Made by a program: the position numbers and the translations under genes. A stretch of 64,000 bases of DNA, from positions 124,001 to 188,000 of the forward strand of contig CAVXEW010000002.1 in NCBI GenBank assembly GCA_963760965.1, given 5' to 3'. Every line of letters begins with the position of its first letter. The stretch's first letter is position 1. The notes beneath the pieces are model-generated. The model was not told the DNA's origin. It ran no database searches and saw nothing but the letters and a program-made list of their open reading frames with translations. This DNA is from Pararhizobium_B sp963760965. GTDB taxonomy: Bacteria > Pseudomonadota > Alphaproteobacteria > Rhizobiales > Rhizobiaceae. This document shows, in pieces, positions 38,005 to 45,913 of this stretch.

Positions 38005-38861
38005 CACGCGGCCCTCAGCGAGCGGGCCGGACGGACGACGAGGATCACGACCAGGAGGCCGAAGCTGATCACGTCGATGTAGGTCGGCCCGAGATAGAGC
38101 GAGGCAAGCTGCTCGGCGACGCCGACGACGATGCCGCCGAGGATGACGTTGAACGGGTTGCTGAGGCCGCCGATGATGGCGATGACGAAGGATTTCGCGG
38201 TCAGGCTCGCCCCGACATAGGGCGTCAGGTGCGTGAGAACGCCGAAGAGCCCGCCGGCAACGCCGGCGAGCGCCGCGCCGATGCCGAAGGTGACTGCATA
38301 GATCTGCCGCGGATCGACGCCGTAGAGACGGGCCGCCGTCAGGTTCTGGGACGTCGCCCGGATCGCCCGGCCGAGCGGCAGCCGGTTCAGCACCGACCAG
38401 AGAGCCGCCGCGAGGGCGACGGCGATCACGAAGGCCGCCAGGCTGACGAGCGGGATGGTGACGCCGCCGAGTTCGAAGTTGGTGCCGGAATAGGATGGGT
38501 TGATCGTGCGGAAATCGGCGCTGAAGAGCAGCTGGGCCAGATAGGTGATGACCACATTGAGCCCGAAGGTTATCAGCAGCGTGTTCAGCATCGCCGACCG
38601 GACGATCAGGTTCAGGATGAATCGCTGCAGGAGGTAGCCGAGCGCGAACATGACGGCCGCGGCGATCGGCAGCGCGACGAACGGGTCGATGCCGAGCCAG
38701 GTGAACAGGTAGTAGACGACGTAGCCGCCGAGCATGATCAGCGCGCCATGGGCGAGGTTGACGACGTTGAGAACGCCCCACACCAGCGCCATGCCGAGGG
38801 CCATGAGGCCGTAGAGCCCTCCCAGCAGAACGCCGTTCACGAGAATTTGCATCAGAAGCAT
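38004..38861 (-). CDS. livH: Branched-chain-type ABC transporter permease (LivH)
   Basis: A 285-residue permease. NGVLLGGLYGLMALGMALVWGVLNVVNLAHGALIMLGGY at the start is the classical LivH opening; the coupling loop is LPLGRAIRATSQNLTAARLYGVDPRQIYAVTFGIG. Eight spans are likely. Separated from the binding-protein gene by 123 bases that contain two stem-loops. Confidence 0.92.
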   Translation of the reverse strand: MLLMQILVNGVLLGGLYGLMALGMALVWGVLNVVNLAHGALIMLGGYVVYYLFTWLGIDPFVALPIAAAVMFALGYLLQRFILNLIVRSAMLNTLLITFGLNVVITYLAQLLFSADFRTINPSYSGTNFELGGVTIPLVSLAAFVIAVALAAALWSVLNRLPLGRAIRATSQNLTAARLYGVDPRQIYAVTFGIGAALAGVAGGLFGVLTHLTPYVGASLTAKSFVIAIIGGLSNPFNVILGGIVVGVAEQLASLYLGPTYIDVISFGLLVVILVVRPARSLRAA

Positions 38862-38874
38862 GATTGGTATCTCC

Positions 38875-38892
38875 CCGCCGGCGCCCCGGCGG
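38875..38892 (-). other. Stem-loop before livH
   Basis: CCGCCGG (38875-38881) and CCGGCGG (38886-38892) form a perfect 7-bp stem with a four-base loop, 13 bases upstream of the livH start. With the next stem-loop it probably limits expression of the permeases relative to the binding protein. Confidence 0.55.
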
Positions 38893-38946
38893 CACGTCGC
38901 ACCGCAACCCTGCCGGTCACCGGAACACCACGGCGCACGGCAGATC

Positions 38947-38972
38947 GGCCGGCGAGGACTGCCCCGCCGGCC
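38947..38972 (-). other. Stem-loop after the LIV-type binding-protein gene
   Basis: GGCCGGCG (38947-38954) and CGCCGGCC (38965-38972) give a perfect 8-bp stem around a ten-base loop, 12 bases past the binding-protein stop. No T-run follows, so it is likely an mRNA 3' protector or attenuator. Confidence 0.6.
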
Positions 38973-38984
38973 TGCCTGCTGATA

Positions 38985-40190
38985 TCAGCGCTTGTCCCAG
39001 GCGGGAATGGGGTACTGCGGCTTGTTCAGGATCTTTGTCGTGTAGACCGGGACGAGCTTGCCGTCCTGGATCTGGACGACGATCTGCGGCAGGTCGATCT
39101 GGCCGTTCGCGCCATACTTGACGTGCGCGTAGAGGCTCTCGAAGTCCGACTTCGCGATGGCGTCGCGAACCGCCTTCGGATCGAGCGATCCTGCCTTCTC
39201 CACGGCATATGCGAAGGTCTCGACGTCGGCCGCACCCGAAGCGGCGTGGTAGTCGGGCTGGTAGCCGTACTTCTTCTGGTAGGCGTCCGCGAACTGCTTG
39301 GCGTCGCCGAACCACTTGTCCTTCAGCTGGTCGCTGGGCAGCCAGGAGGTCATCCCGTACGCATAGTTCGCATCCTTGCCGAGTGCCTTGCGGAAATCGG
39401 CCGTCGGCACGCCGACGGTGAAGGAATAGAAGTCCTTCGGATTGACGTTGAGGCTCTTCGACTGGCGGATGAAGTTCAGCGCGTCGGTCTCGTGGCCGCT
39501 CCAAAGGATGGCGTCGACGTCCTTCGACTTGATCTGCGAGAGGATCGAGGAGAACTCGCCGCCGCCGTCGCGGAACTGCTCGTCGAGCACGATCTTCATG
39601 CCCGCGTCCTTGATGTGCTTGCGCGTGCCCTTTGCGACCGACACGTCGAAGCTGTCGTCGGCCGAGACCAGCGCGACGTTCTTCGGCGACGGATCGAGGT
39701 TCTTCAGCATGTCGATCGTGGAGGCGAAGTAGTCGTTGGCGGGCGGCAGGGTGCCGAAGACGAACTTGTAGCCACGGCTGAATATCTGTCCGGAAGCGCC
39801 GCCGCCCTCGACCATCGGTACCTTGTACTTCTCGGCCACGGAGCTGTCGTTCAGCGCGAAATTCGAGGCGAAGGGCCCCAGCAGGAAGTTGACCTTGTCC
39901 GACGTCAGGAGCCGGACGTACTGGCGCACGCTCAAGTTCACGTCCGACTGGTTGTCGAGGATGTCGAGCTCGAGCTTGTAGGTCTTGTCGCCGACCTTGA
40001 CGCCGCCGGCCGCGTTGATCTTGTCGATCGCCAGGTTATACGCGTCACGGTAGTAGCGGCCGGTATTCGCGTTCGAGCCGGACAGCTGGACCGACGCGCC
40101 GAGCTTGATGACGTTGTCGGCGGCCGACGCCAGAGACGAGGACGCGGCGAACGCGGCGACGAGAGCCGCAAGGCAGATAGTCTTTTTCAT
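38985..40190 (-). CDS. livK: LIV-type periplasmic amino acid-binding protein
   Basis: A 401-residue type I periplasmic binding protein. A Sec signal (KKTICLAALVAAFAASSSLASA, residues 2-23) is followed by IKLGASVQLSGSNANTGRYYRDAYNLAIDKINAAGG. This Leu/Ile/Val-type fold also binds aromatic acids, urea or amides, so the ligand is open. GGGAGGAAATCG lies before the ATG. First gene of the livKHMGF-like operon, with the largest upstream gap of the window. Confidence 0.92.
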   Translation of the reverse strand: MKKTICLAALVAAFAASSSLASAADNVIKLGASVQLSGSNANTGRYYRDAYNLAIDKINAAGGVKVGDKTYKLELDILDNQSDVNLSVRQYVRLLTSDKVNFLLGPFASNFALNDSSVAEKYKVPMVEGGGASGQIFSRGYKFVFGTLPPANDYFASTIDMLKNLDPSPKNVALVSADDSFDVSVAKGTRKHIKDAGMKIVLDEQFRDGGGEFSSILSQIKSKDVDAILWSGHETDALNFIRQSKSLNVNPKDFYSFTVGVPTADFRKALGKDANYAYGMTSWLPSDQLKDKWFGDAKQFADAYQKKYGYQPDYHAASGAADVETFAYAVEKAGSLDPKAVRDAIAKSDFESLYAHVKYGANGQIDLPQIVVQIQDGKLVPVYTTKILNKPQYPIPAWDKR

Positions 40191-40720
40191 CGATTTCCTC
40201 CCGATGAAGCTTGATTTGTCGTCAGCCGACCCGGAACGCCAGGCATCGCGGCCATGGTCGGCGCCCTACCGAACGATCCGATACGCCGGCTGTCGGTTCA
40301 GAAAGACGTTCCTGTATCTGGAACGCAAGGGAAAAAAGGAAAGTCGGCCGCTAGATCGGCAGTTGAAAGCAAAAGACGTGTCGGAAACGTTACAGTTGCC
40401 TGAAAACGATGTGTGGAAATCTCCCCTTCCGCGCCGCTGTCGATCGGCAGGCCGCCATCGCCGTTCCCGCCGTTTCCTTTCATCCCGAGAAAGAACACGG
40501 AATATCAGCGTCTTCGGCCCGGGGACACGGCCTTTTCCGTGAATCTGAAAATTTCCCGTTCAATAGCGCGAGCGGCTTTCCTTGTCGATTTCACCCCCTG
40601 GAGGCGTGGCGTTCCGTAAGATTCCCCGACTGCCACCGGGGACAGCCGCAACGGAGCTTTGACCGCGCCATTTCCCGCGTATATGAGGCGATGCGGCGCT
40701 CTGCCCGAAAGGACCCTCCG
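40191..40720. other. 530-bp divergent intergenic region
   Basis: This gap holds the upstream regions of the binding-protein gene (minus) and the FAH-family gene (plus). The part near 40290-40430 is less GC-rich than the genes around it. No coding frame here shows a recognisable protein or a codon pattern like its neighbours. Apart from the promoter-like pair at 40659-40687 I see no clear operator. Confidence 0.6.
40659..40687 (+). promoter_or_regulatory. Candidate sigma70-type promoter of the FAH-family gene
   Basis: TTGACC (40659-40664) matches five of six -35 bases, and TATGAG (40682-40687) lies 17 bases downstream as a weak -10; TATATG at 40680 with 15-base spacing is the alternative. The start codon at 40721 follows with AAAGGA at 40709-40714. 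Confidence 0.4.
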
Positions 40721-41404
40721 ATGCCCCACGTCTTCGATCCGCCCCCGGTCGTCGCCCTGCCTGTCCGCGGCAGTGACGAAACGTTCCCCGTCCGGCGCAT
40801 ATATTGCGTCGGACGCAACTATGCCGAGCACGCCGTGGAGATGGGGCACGACCCGGACCGGGAACCGCCGTTCTTCTTCCAGAAAAACGCGGACAACCTC
40901 GTGACCGACGGCGTATTTCCCTATCCGGCCGCGAGTTCGGACGTCCACCACGAGGTGGAACTGGTCGTCTGCCTCGCGCGCGGCGGCGAGGACATCGCGG
41001 TGCGGGACGCGCTCGAGCACGTCTACGGCTACGCGGTCGGCCTCGACATGACCCGGCGCGACCTGCAGGGAGAAGCAAAGAAACTCGGGCGGCCATGGGA
41101 GATCGGGAAGGCCTTCGAGAAGTCCGCGCCGGTATCGCCGGTCGTTCCCGCGGCGGAAATCGGGCATCCGGAAGCGGGCGCGATCCGGCTCTCCGTCAAC
41201 GGCACGCTGCGCCAGGACGGCGACATCGGCCAGATGATCTGGAAGGTGCCGGAGGCGATCGCCTATCTCTCGGGTCTCTTCCGGCTCGCGCCCGGCGACC
41301 TGATCATGACCGGCACGCCGGCCGGCGTCGGGCCGGTCACGCGCGGGGACCGTCTCGAGGCCCACATCGACGGCGTCGGCGACCTTGCCGTCAGGGTCGC
41401 CTGA
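40721..41404 (+). CDS. Fumarylacetoacetate hydrolase-family protein (fumarylpyruvate/acylpyruvate hydrolase-like)
   Basis: A 227-residue FAH-fold hydrolase. VRRIYCVGRNYAEHAVEMG (near residues 28-46), PPFFFQKNADNLV, the metal-binding HHEVELVVCLARGG, YAVGLDMTRRDLQ and GDLIMTGTPAGVGPV are the family blocks, in the right order. The short length fits fumarylpyruvate hydrolases of the gentisate pathway and YcgM-type acylpyruvases. Start 40721 follows AAAGGA; the frame stays open upstream without any family sequence. A flavin monooxygenase lies 5 kb away, so a link to aromatic breakdown is possible. Confidence 0.9.
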   Translation: MPHVFDPPPVVALPVRGSDETFPVRRIYCVGRNYAEHAVEMGHDPDREPPFFFQKNADNLVTDGVFPYPAASSDVHHEVELVVCLARGGEDIAVRDALEHVYGYAVGLDMTRRDLQGEAKKLGRPWEIGKAFEKSAPVSPVVPAAEIGHPEAGAIRLSVNGTLRQDGDIGQMIWKVPEAIAYLSGLFRLAPGDLIMTGTPAGVGPVTRGDRLEAHIDGVGDLAVRVA

Positions 41405-41643
41405 GCGATGGCCGGAAGAGTTCGGCCGGGCAAGCCCGGAAGCGGCCGCGGCGTACGCTCCGCGGTCGCTGCGGGGAACGGCGCCGGGCCGTGCTCGACA
41501 ATATGTCTCACCTCGCCGGCCTTCCTTCTGCCGCGCAGAGTGTTAAGTGCCCGCAGCATGGCGCGTCGAAGACCAGCCTGCCCGACATGTCTGCCGCATA
41601 CCCTGCCGCCGCGACCGTCGATGCAAATCACGAGTGATCCCGC

Positions 41644-43329
41644 ATGGCTTTCCAAATTCTGATCTCGCACAAGTTTCTGACCGTGATGGCGCTCTTCTTC
41701 GCCACCTTCATCCATGAGGACGTCGCGATCATCGGCGGGAGCTATCTCGTATCGAAGGACCAGTTCTCTCTTCTCCTCGTCCTTGCGGTGACGTTCAGCG
41801 GCGTGTTGCTGGGCGACCTCGGGATCTACGGCCTCGGCGTTCTTTGCGCGCGAAGCGAACGACTGCGCTCGTGGGCCGAACGGCGCTTCCCGGACGGCAA
41901 GCCGACATGGCTCGGAAAGAACCTGATGATGACGGTCATCGGCTGCCGGTTCATTCCGATCGCCCTTTTCCCGACCTTTGCCTCGTGCGGGCTGCTCGGC
42001 GTGCCGTTCCGGCGCTTCGCCGCGCTCGCCACCCTGTCGGCCGCAATCTACGTGCCGCTGATCTTCTCGATCAGCATGCTTCTCGGCCGGGAGATCACCG
42101 AGACGATCGGATCATGGAGCTGGCTCTTTTTCGCCGTCGCGGTCGTCGGGTTCGTCTTCGCCAAGCGCAACCTGCCGGATGTCTTCGCCAGCCTCGGGAA
42201 GCGCTCGCCGGCGCGCGGCACCGGCGTGCTGAGAGTGCACCAGGGCATGCCGCCGCTGCCCGCCTCCAAGGTGCGCGTGGCGCTGCAGGAGCGCTTCAGC
42301 GAAAAGATCTACTACATCCCGATCGTCGTGCACTGGCTCTGCATGGCGGTGCGCTTCCGTTCGCTCACGCTTCCGACGGTGGCCAATCCGCACATCGAGG
42401 CCGGCGGATTGCTCGGCGAGTCGAAAACGGCCTGCCTGTCGATGGTGCCGGCGGCGATGCGGCACCGGATCGCCGCGACGACCTCGATGGACATCCGCCG
42501 GGCGACGGAGGAACCGGAAGACGCGGTGCGCCGCGCCCTCCTCGCTGCCGGCGGCGCCGGCCTCTCATTTCCGATGATCGTCAAGCCCGACGTCGGCTGG
42601 CGCGGCTTCGGCGTGCGCAAGGTGCGCGACGAGCGCGAGCTGCGCGACTACCTCGCCGCCTGCCCCGACGGGATGCGCGTCGTGTTTCAGGAATACGTTC
42701 CCTACCACGGCGAGGCGGGCGTCTTCTACGTTCGCCGCCCCGGCGAGGCTGAGGGATCGATCTTTTCCCTGACGTTCCGCTATTTCCCCTTCGTCGTCGG
42801 CGACGGGACGTCGACGCTCAGGCAGCTCATCGAGGCGGACCCCCGCAGCCGCTGGAAGTCAGCCCATCACTTCGAGACCAACGCGCATCGGCTGTCGACG
42901 GTGCCGGCAGACGGCGCGGTCGTCCGGCTCGGCGTGGTCGGCAGCAACCGCGTCGGCGGCCTCTACGTCGACGGCCGCGGCATGATCACCGAGGCGATGC
43001 GCAGGTGCTTCGACGAAATCAGCCGGTCGCTGCCCGAATTCTACTTCGGACGCTACGACATACGTTTCGACACGATCGAAGCGCTGCAGGCGGGCGAGAA
43101 CTTCTCGATCGTGGAGATCAACGGCGCCGGCGCCGAGGCGATCCACATCTGGGACCCGGACTTCTCGATGCTTGCCGGCTACGCGACGCTGATGCGCCAG
43201 CAGCGCCTGCTGTTCGAGATCGCGGACGACAACCGGGCGCGCGGCTTCGCGCCGCTGAGCGCCCGGGAACTGATCGGCTACCAGCGTCTGCAGAACCGGG
43301 TGACGCGCAGCGTTCCCAGTTCCGCCTGA
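41644..43329 (+). CDS. DedA-like membrane domain fused to an ATP-grasp domain
   Basis: A 561-residue two-part protein. Residues 1-185 are a DedA/VTT-type membrane domain: FFATFIHEDVAIIGGSYLV, SGVLLGDLGIYGLGVL, then CRFIPIALFPTFASCGLLGVPFRRF (the family RFxP region). Residues about 260-525 form an ATP-grasp ligase-type domain with FPMIVKPDVGWRGFGV (ATP lysine), VFQEYVPYHGEAGVFYV and the metal-binding IVEINGAGAEAIHI. The ATP-grasp motifs look intact, so it should be active on the cytoplasmic side. DedA proteins flip lipid carriers; ATP-grasp enzymes ligate carboxylates to amines. The substrate is unknown. Confidence 0.85.
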   Translation: MAFQILISHKFLTVMALFFATFIHEDVAIIGGSYLVSKDQFSLLLVLAVTFSGVLLGDLGIYGLGVLCARSERLRSWAERRFPDGKPTWLGKNLMMTVIGCRFIPIALFPTFASCGLLGVPFRRFAALATLSAAIYVPLIFSISMLLGREITETIGSWSWLFFAVAVVGFVFAKRNLPDVFASLGKRSPARGTGVLRVHQGMPPLPASKVRVALQERFSEKIYYIPIVVHWLCMAVRFRSLTLPTVANPHIEAGGLLGESKTACLSMVPAAMRHRIAATTSMDIRRATEEPEDAVRRALLAAGGAGLSFPMIVKPDVGWRGFGVRKVRDERELRDYLAACPDGMRVVFQEYVPYHGEAGVFYVRRPGEAEGSIFSLTFRYFPFVVGDGTSTLRQLIEADPRSRWKSAHHFETNAHRLSTVPADGAVVRLGVVGSNRVGGLYVDGRGMITEAMRRCFDEISRSLPEFYFGRYDIRFDTIEALQAGENFSIVEINGAGAEAIHIWDPDFSMLAGYATLMRQQRLLFEIADDNRARGFAPLSARELIGYQRLQNRVTRSVPSSA

Positions 43330-43346
43330 TTCCGCGGGCTCGGGCT

Positions 43347-44435
43347 TCAGACAGGCCTCTCGCCGACATAGGCGGAGGCCGGCCGCAGCAGGCGGCCCGT
43401 TCTCTGCTGCTCCAGCGCGTGCGCCGTCCAGCCGGCCGCGCGCGCCGTGGCGAACACTGGAGTGAAGGCCTGGCGGGGGATCGAAAGGGCGTCGAGCAGG
43501 ATGGCCGTGTAGAACTCCACGTTGGTGTCGAGCTTTCGGCCTGGCCTCACGCGCGCCAGAGCCTCGCGCGCGTAGGCCTCGACTTCGGCCGCCAGTCCGA
43601 GGTCTGCGAGCCTGCCGCCGAGCGATTCCACGGCCCGCCTCAGCACATCGGCGCGCGGATCGCGCACCCTGTAGACTCTGTGGCCGAAACCCATCAGGCG
43701 GTCGCCGCGCGCCAGCGCCGCGTCGACCCAGGGCGCAATGCGCTCTCGCCGGCCGATCGCGTCCAGCATGTCCAGCACCGGCCCGGGCGCACCGCCGTGC
43801 AACGGGCCGGCAAGGGCGCAATAGGCGGCGGTAACCGCCATGAACAGGTCGGCCCGCGTCGAGGCGACGACCCGGCCGGTGAACGTCGAGGCATTCATGC
43901 CATGGTCGCTGACGGTGACGAGATAGACATCCAGCGCCCTTGCCTCGGCAGCGGCCGGCGCCTCGCCCCGCATCATCTTCAACATGTCCGCCGCGTGCCC
44001 GAGGCCGGCCTGCGGCGCAACAGGGTCCTTGCCGGCCAAGCGGCGCACGAGCGCCGCCGCTATCACCGGCATCGCTCCGACGAGGGCGGCCTCCTGGGGG
44101 ATGCCCTCGACGGGCCGCAGCGCCGCGATCGCCGCGCGGAAGCCTGCGACGACGCCCAGGCCTTCGGCTGCGGCGAGGATGGCCGGCAGGCGCTCGAATG
44201 TGGCCTCCCGCGCATGGCCGACCGCGGCTCGCGCCTCGCCTTCGTCGACCGGCTCGCCGCGGGCGATCGACCAGAGGCGTGCGGCAAGCAACTCGAAGCC
44301 GACCTCCAGGGCGAGGTCGTCGACGCGCTCGCCGGCGATGATCAACTCTCCTCTGTCGCCGTCGATGAATGAGAGCGCGGTCTCGGCGGCGGCGACGCCG
44401 TCGAGCCCTGCCGGGGATTTCGTCCGAACCGTCAT
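43347..44435 (-). CDS. Citrate synthase-family protein (catalytic Asp replaced by Glu)
   Basis: A 362-residue citrate synthase fold protein. VSDHGMNASTFTGRVVAS, the histidine region LAGPLHGGAPGPVLDM and the second histidine in MGFGHRVYRVRDPRADVL are present. The third catalytic position, normally aspartate in NVDFY, reads NVEFY here. It is paired head-to-head with a second citrate synthase-like gene that carries a DNA-binding domain. It might be a 2-methylcitrate or other acyl-CoA/2-oxo acid synthase. AAGGAAA precedes ATG 44435. Confidence 0.85.
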   Translation of the reverse strand: MTVRTKSPAGLDGVAAAETALSFIDGDRGELIIAGERVDDLALEVGFELLAARLWSIARGEPVDEGEARAAVGHAREATFERLPAILAAAEGLGVVAGFRAAIAALRPVEGIPQEAALVGAMPVIAAALVRRLAGKDPVAPQAGLGHAADMLKMMRGEAPAAAEARALDVYLVTVSDHGMNASTFTGRVVASTRADLFMAVTAAYCALAGPLHGGAPGPVLDMLDAIGRRERIAPWVDAALARGDRLMGFGHRVYRVRDPRADVLRRAVESLGGRLADLGLAAEVEAYAREALARVRPGRKLDTNVEFYTAILLDALSIPRQAFTPVFATARAAGWTAHALEQQRTGRLLRPASAYVGERPV

Positions 44436-44476
44436 GGCGTTTTCCTTTCTGCAGTGCAGCAAGGATGAAGCCTCTT

Positions 44477-44511
44477 TTTATATTGATCAATCTTGATTAA
44501 CCTGATCAATA
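44477..44511. promoter_or_regulatory. Three phased TTGATNAA repeats between the citrate synthase pair
   Basis: The perfect palindrome ATTGATCAAT (44482-44491), TTGATTAA (44493-44500) and TGATCA (44503-44508) have centres 10 and 9 bases apart, so all face one side of the helix. The outer arms TATTGATCA (44481-44489) and TGATCAATA (44503-44511) are exact inverted repeats. A TATAAA -10-like box for the minus-strand gene overlaps at 44477-44482. The block reaches the A of the plus-strand start codon, so a protein bound here would control both genes. Confidence 0.6.
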
Positions 44512-45710
44512 TGAAAAAAGTATCCGAACCCCTTTATCTCTCCGCCGCGGAAGCAGCCGGAGAGCTTTCCATATCTCCGGCCACGCTCTACGCTTATGTC
44601 AGCCGCGGGCTCGTTCGCTCCGAGCCGGTCGCCGACAGCCGCGCGAAACGCTACCGCGCGGACGACGTGCGCGCCCTCAAGGGCAAGCGCGGCGCCGGGA
44701 CGCGGGGCTCCGACGAGGGTGATCTTCCGGCGCTGGACTCCTCGATCTCGACGATCACCGAAGAAGGTCCCGTCTACAGGGGCGTCAAGGCGGTGTCGCT
44801 GGCCCGCACCGCGACGCTCGAGCAGGCGGCGACGCTGCTGTGGGACGCGAACGAGACCGATCCCTTCGCGCCCGACAACCTTCCCGTCGTCAGTCCGGCC
44901 ATGCGGGCAGTCGCGGAGGCGACCCGGGAGGAGGCGCCGCTTTCCCGCGCCATAGCGGTCCTTTCGCTCGCGAGCTCCGCCGACCCGCGCGGCTTCAACC
45001 GCTCGCGGGAAGGACGCGCGCGGATCGGTGCCCGCGTCATGCGGCTTGCCGCTTCGGCGGTGCTCGGCACGGAACCGTCGGCGGCGCCGCTGCACCGGCA
45101 GGTCGCCGCCGCATGGGCTTCCGGCAACGGGGCGGCCGAAGCCCTCGTCCGGCGCGCCCTCGTGCTCCTTGCCGACCACGAACTCAACCCCTCGACCTTC
45201 GCGCTGCGCTGTGCCGTCTCGACCGGCATCAGCCTTTACGACGCGACGGTCGCCGGCCTCACCGCCCTGAAGGGGCCGCGCCATGGCGGCGCCGGCGTGC
45301 TCGCTGCACACATGGTCACCGAGCTTGCCGAGGGCGACCTCGCCGCCCGGGTGCGCGAGCGAGCGGCTCTCGGCGAGACCGTTCCGGGCTTCGGCCACTC
45401 GGTTTACAGTCATGGCGACGCGCGCGCGGAGGACCTGCTGGCGGCACTCGCGCGCGCCGGATTCGACCTGCGGCTGTCGGTGGAGGCACCTGCGCTGGTC
45501 CGCGAGGCGACGGGGCTCCATCCCAACATCGACTACGCGCTCGCCGTGCTGGTCCGCGGGCTGGGGCTTCCGGCGGGCCACGAGCTGGCGCTGTTCGCCG
45601 TGGCGCGCACGGCTGGCTGGATGGCGCATGGCATGGAGCAGCTGCAGTCCGGCCGGCTGATCCGGCCGCGGGCGCGCTACACGGGCCCGGCACCGGCGCG
45701 CGGCGCCTAG
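44511..45710 (+). CDS. Citrate synthase-family protein with N-terminal helix-turn-helix
   Basis: A 399-residue protein. Residues 8-50 are a MerR/excisionase-like helix-turn-helix (YLSAAEAAGELSISPATLYAYVSRG, then LVRSEPVADSRAKRYRADDVRAL). From about residue 70 it is a citrate synthase fold: ADHELNPSTFALRCAVS, LKGPRHGGAGVLAAHM, PGFGHSVYSHGDARA and HPNIDYALAVLV, so both histidines and the aspartate are kept. It looks like an enzyme domain used as a metabolite sensor, or an enzyme that controls its own gene. ATG 44511 overlaps the operator-like repeats. It overlaps the convergent DUF2783 gene by four bases. Confidence 0.87.
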   Translation: MKKVSEPLYLSAAEAAGELSISPATLYAYVSRGLVRSEPVADSRAKRYRADDVRALKGKRGAGTRGSDEGDLPALDSSISTITEEGPVYRGVKAVSLARTATLEQAATLLWDANETDPFAPDNLPVVSPAMRAVAEATREEAPLSRAIAVLSLASSADPRGFNRSREGRARIGARVMRLAASAVLGTEPSAAPLHRQVAAAWASGNGAAEALVRRALVLLADHELNPSTFALRCAVSTGISLYDATVAGLTALKGPRHGGAGVLAAHMVTELAEGDLAARVRERAALGETVPGFGHSVYSHGDARAEDLLAALARAGFDLRLSVEAPALVREATGLHPNIDYALAVLVRGLGLPAGHELALFAVARTAGWMAHGMEQLQSGRLIRPRARYTGPAPARGA

Positions 45711-45913
45711 TTCCCGGCGGCGTTCTTCGGTCTCGCGGCCTCGAGCGCGGCGCGAAGCGTGGCGAGATCGCCGACCTGGTTGGCAAGCAGCAGCACGAGA
45801 CGGGCGTTGAGCGCGGCGCTCTCCTCCAGGGTCAGCCCGTTGTGCGCGGCCAGCAGGTCCTCGTAGAAATCGTCGCCGGCAGGTCCGAGCCTGTCCGTTC
45901 CCAGGTCGATCAT
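45707..45913 (-). CDS. DUF2783-type small protein
   Basis: A 68-residue protein, MIDLGTDRLGPAGDDFYEDL followed by a helical half rich in leucine and alanine (LTLEESAALNARLVLLLANQVGD). This matches the DUF2783 family, which is usually found next to MhpA-type flavin monooxygenases, as here. Its ATG overlaps the stop of the monooxygenase gene by four bases. No catalytic motif is visible; it may be a partner or stabiliser of the monooxygenase. Confidence 0.75.
   Translation of the reverse strand: MIDLGTDRLGPAGDDFYEDLLAAHNGLTLEESAALNARLVLLLANQVGDLATLRAALEAARPKNAAGN

Noticed and set aside
40191..40720. Short reading frames in the 530-bp gap before the FAH-family gene
   Set aside because: They lack ribosome sites and any recognisable domain, and the long plus-strand frame is just the open frame upstream of the real start at 40721.
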